NCBI GenBank assembly: GCA_017590115.1
Contig: JAGGNK010003224.1
Location: 982,913 to 1,046,912, forward strand
Origin: Montifringilla adamsi
Taxonomy: Eukaryota > Chordata > Aves > Passeriformes > Passeridae
Length of the DNA stretch: 64,000 bases
Direction of reading: 5' to 3'
Position 1 is the stretch's first letter. Each line of letters opens with the position of its first letter. Shown one piece after another: positions 60,382 through 64,000 of this stretch. Both the position numbers and the translations under genes were made by a program. A model generated the notes under the pieces. The model ran no database searches. It was not told the DNA's origin and saw nothing but the letters and a program-made list of their open reading frames with translations.

Positions 60382-61132
60382 TAGGAAGGTAATGATGAAA
60401 ATCTGCTCTGCATAGTGGCTTGTGGTTTGCTGGTCTCCCTGGCTACCTGCATCTGTCAATTCACACACCATGAAATACAGGGCATGAGCAGTACCCAACT
60501 GATATCAAACTCTTTGAGTTTTCTTATGTAACCTGTCCAGTTACCTGAACCTCAATTTAATAGGTGTGTACAGCCAAGAAAATTATTTCTGCAGACATGT
60601 TAGGCACCAGAAATTATTTGCAGGAGTTATGATTTGCACTGAGTTATTTTCCCTTCTAGTGTGTTATATTATAGCCTGGTGACTTCAAGTGGCTTAAAAA
60701 GCTGTTACTTTTCTACTCAGAGGAATTCCTTCTTTGTTAAAGAATCCAACTTGATTCTTATTTTGCGTCTCTGGGGCTTCATGTATCACTACTGCAACAC
60801 AGAGTAAAATATTCAGGACCTAAATTACTTGGACATACTCTGTTTTGAAGAACAGCCTGAGTCCAGAGGACATGGGTGACCATACAGTTTAGAGAGACTG
60901 ACAGTACAAGATGCACGTATGGGCTAGAGAGACTCAATCTGTAACCGGCATGTACTGTCTGAGGCAGAGTAAAATCTGGGCCCTCTTGAAAGCAAGGCTT
61001 GTTTGACTCTTGACTTTGGCAATGATTTCTAGTCCTGTTTCTCTGTTCCTTGTGTGTAAATTCAGGATAAAGAAATTTCCTTGTTTCCCAGGTTATCCCA
61101 AAAGCTGTTCAGAAATTGCTAATATTTTTGTC

Positions 61133-61195
61133 ATGTTGACTAGCCAGGGAATTATGTTAACTAGCCAGGAAATTATGTTGACTAGTCAGGAAAAG
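61133..61195 (+). repeat. 21-bp repeat, three copies
   Basis: Three successive 21-bp units, each close to atgttgactagccaggraatt. Because 21 is a multiple of three, an open frame at 61010-61261 shows MLTSQGI, MLTSQEI and MLTSQEK. There is no other sign of a gene. Confidence 0.92.
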
Positions 61196-61269
61196 TGTTA
61201 CCCACAAGGTAAAAGAGGATGTTTGCAAAATACAGGCTATATGGAAAGAATAATAGTATGATGGAGTAA

Positions 61270-64000
61270 TTTTTTTTAATCATCAGATATGTGATATTGT
61301 ACAATGTTCTTTCAATAGGATGACTTAAGGATACATTTGCTAAGCAGTAAAGAGATTCAGGAGAAAATAAATCTGATGGGTAAAGAAGATAACTTTCAAC
61401 TTCTTAGTGTTCAAAAAACTGTAACTATCTCAAAAATGTTTAATTTCTAGGGCTGTGTAAAGTATGCCTTATACTTTACTGCACATTTTAAGAAAAACTT
61501 ATTTCAAGACAACCTGATTCTACATTGCTGAAAAGAATCCTGATTAATTTTAGGATAATTAACTAGTAAAATATTTTCTCAACACAAGGAAATGTTTGGC
61601 AGAAATCACAGTGCATGGTTTTGGGACTATTGTGAGCTCCCTAAAGCAGCAGCTATATGTGCTGTGGAAAAGGAGTGGCTCTGGTACAAATAAAAGCAAA
61701 TTCTTGCCACTTCCTTGAGTTCTCTTGGGTAAGGGAAATTGGAAATTACATTAGAAGATATGTGTTTTATTTATACAGATATTTTAATCAACTTTGTTTT
61801 TATGTTACTATTTTAAGGAGAAAAAAATGATTAAGAACTGAAAATAAGTTTAGGTATTTCATTTAAGCACAGGTATTTTCAATTTCAGAAACCCCAAATC
61901 TAAATGCTCTCTGTCATATCACTAAAACCCATGCCCGTACTTGCTCCTCTAACCAGACGTTAATGAAACCACAAAAAACTTTGAAAATATAATCCATCTG
62001 TAATTCACAGAGACTGCAATTAAGAGAAAGGACAGCAATCTTTTTGGAGCTAATCACACCCAAATTCTCAGTTTTCATTTCACTTACAAGTCTTTGCTGA
62101 CAGCGCCTTTTCAACACAGAACTATTCTGTCACTGATATGAACTGTGCCTAATACGTAATTAAGGTGGCCTGACTTCTACTTCACCTAGAACACAACCAC
62201 TATCATAAACACCGTAAGACAGGTTTATATAATCATTTTTCTTTCTTTACAGAGCAGGACATGATTCTTAAAACAAAGAATTCCAGGCCCAAGAGAAATA
62301 AAGCCTGAGTTGTTTTGGAAGCAGACTAAGTATATCTTCAGATCACAGATTAGCTTAGGAAAAGTTTGCTTAAAAGGTTGACTCTGTGAATTCTAATAAA
62401 GTCACTAAAGTTGCCTATAACAACTTGTTTCTTGAGCTTGCACTCCAGTGTTCTGCTGACACTGCTGCAACAAAGATACACAGAGTCCCTGAACTGCAGG
62501 ATCCTGCCTGGACAAAAACATTGATCAGCAAAACTCTACTGTTAGCAGAGTTGCTTATTTCATTCATTGGATGAGCACTTTGCAGACTGTATAGATTGAA
62601 ACTGTACCTTCCCATTTAGAGCCCTTATCTGGGAAACCACATTTACATTTCAGTCAACAGTCTCAGTCCCTACTTCAGTATGTTTCATAGGACTTAATTT
62701 CATCCAATTGCACACGATAGAAACTAGGAAGCAAAAGTTGCAAGACAGCTCTTGTGTCACAGGACAAATTGCTTCCTGTACATCATCAGTTAATACAATT
62801 GGATTTTGTTCTGGAATTTGGGTATAGACGCTGCTCATCTGCACACGGGCCAGCAGAGCTATTAAGATGTCTCAGTTTCAGCACCAGTCATTCGGCAATG
62901 TATTTAAGGCTAAGTAGCATCAGTAAAGCTCATGGCAATAAACAAAATTGCCAGATTGACTTTACACTTTAATTAATTAGAAGTACTTGTAAATTATCTT
63001 TATATCTTTTAGACGTAAGACTACCATTAAGTAAAGTAAGTCACCATTAACTGTTAAGAGAAGTCGATAAAAAAGCAGGGATAAAAAAAAAAGTAATTAA
63101 AATTAATAAAAGAGGACATTTTTTATAATTGAGACAGAAATGAATGCAAGGATGAGAGGCCAAGGAAGCATGGAAATTTTAAATAAGAGAGTGGCAGTGG
63201 CAGATACATAAATTGCTATTTGAGCTTTCAGACTTCCTTAATTTTTTTGTTGGAAGGAATAAAGGACCACTGTGTATTCTACAAAATCAGGAATATGGGG
63301 GGTCACAGAGTGCAATGCAGCACTTTGCAATTTTTAATGCAATTTTTAAATTGCTGTATGACAAATACAGGTTCCACTCAATCCAAGATGTAACAAACTG
63401 GGAGCAAACATCATTCTTGCAAAAGAGACTGTAAAAACTCAGCTGTTTAGGTTTCTGCATCTTATGTATCTCAAAGGCTGTAAATCACATTTGTTCAAAG
63501 CACAACTTGGTTTTTTTCGCTTCCAGAAATATGGCCAGAAGTCTTCCTTTGGGATAAGAATATTCTACTGTGTTCCTTTTGGCTTATGCATCATCCTCAG
63601 GAAGATGATTTATTTGAATACATATTTCTGAGTGACAGGTAAGCCAAAAGGAAAGCAGAAGCTTCTTTTAATACTGCTTGCCGAAAACTTTTCTTACAGC
63701 ATAATGATTCAGAGCTGACTCTCAATGGTAGTGGACCACCTCACCTGCCTACTTGGATTAACTGATGAGCAGAGTTAAAATGGTAATATGGTTACTATGC
63801 TTATCTGCTCAGTAACTAACTGAGCACAAAGGTTTGAATTTTGCAGCATGTACCTGAAAATGACTAAAACTCCATTTGACACACATAGAGAGCTTACCCC
63901 AACTTTGACATAAATAATAATAATAATTAACTTGCAGCAATATGCAGTATACCACTACTTCATGCTAACATCTAAAATCCAAATTAAATAAGATACTATT
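61270..64000. other. Unique sequence, no gene seen
   Basis: AT-rich, with no recognised repeat family, RNA gene or supported exon up to the end of the window. Confidence 0.4.

Noticed and set aside
1..64000. tRNA, rRNA, snRNA, CRISPR or prokaryotic operon features
   Set aside because: No tRNA B-box with a matching cloverleaf, no conserved RNA blocks, no regular spacer arrays and no tightly packed long frames were found.

Overview
This window looks like a gene-poor, AT-rich stretch of a bird nuclear genome. The best evidence is interspersed repeats: several remnants of CR1 non-LTR retrotransposons (avian or sauropsid type). These include 3' ends finishing in the attctatgattctgtg-type terminal repeat, pieces of the ORF2 reverse transcriptase, and a piece of ORF1. 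There is also a decayed solo-LTR-like fragment that resembles an LTR common in bird genomes. I see no bacterial-style gene clusters, no rRNA or tRNA, no CRISPR array and no CpG island. No open reading frame is long enough to stand alone as a gene; the longest is 132 codons, which is about what chance gives in sequence of this composition.

Layout. 1-3.2 kb: mostly unique sequence with the LTR fragment (1405-1806, minus). 3.2-4.3 kb: a T/G-rich simple repeat with a T30 run, a plus-strand CR1 reverse transcriptase fragment, and a purine-only tract with G-quadruplex potential. 4.3-14.8 kb: unique sequence containing a perfect 17-bp-arm palindrome at 5220. 14.8-18.2 kb: one plus-strand CR1 3' end, an exact 68-bp tandem duplication and two older minus-strand CR1 pieces. 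18-33 kb: unique sequence broken by an uninterrupted run of 93 A. 33-36 kb: compound AT-rich microsatellites. 36-47 kb: unique sequence with poly(A) runs, one old CR1 piece and small tandem duplications. 47.8-48.1 kb: a CR1 reverse transcriptase fragment. 54.0-57.1 kb: the repeat-dense core, with four CR1 pieces in alternating orientation. 57-64 kb: unique sequence with a (TG)15 microsatellite and two short tandem repeats.

Genes. No gene can be named. I list a few segments that have a good splice acceptor, an open frame and a splice donor or stop. The clearest are 23208-23326 (minus) and 41489-41626 (plus); weaker ones lie at 26380, 37318, 33628 and 43020 (minus) and at 25294 and 33901 (plus). 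Some minus-strand pieces have compatible phases, so a minus-strand gene with small exons crossing the window is possible. However, pseudo-exons of this quality are expected by chance in 64 kb, and I cannot chain all of them in one frame. The fair reading is intronic or intergenic avian DNA with possible exons that need transcript evidence.
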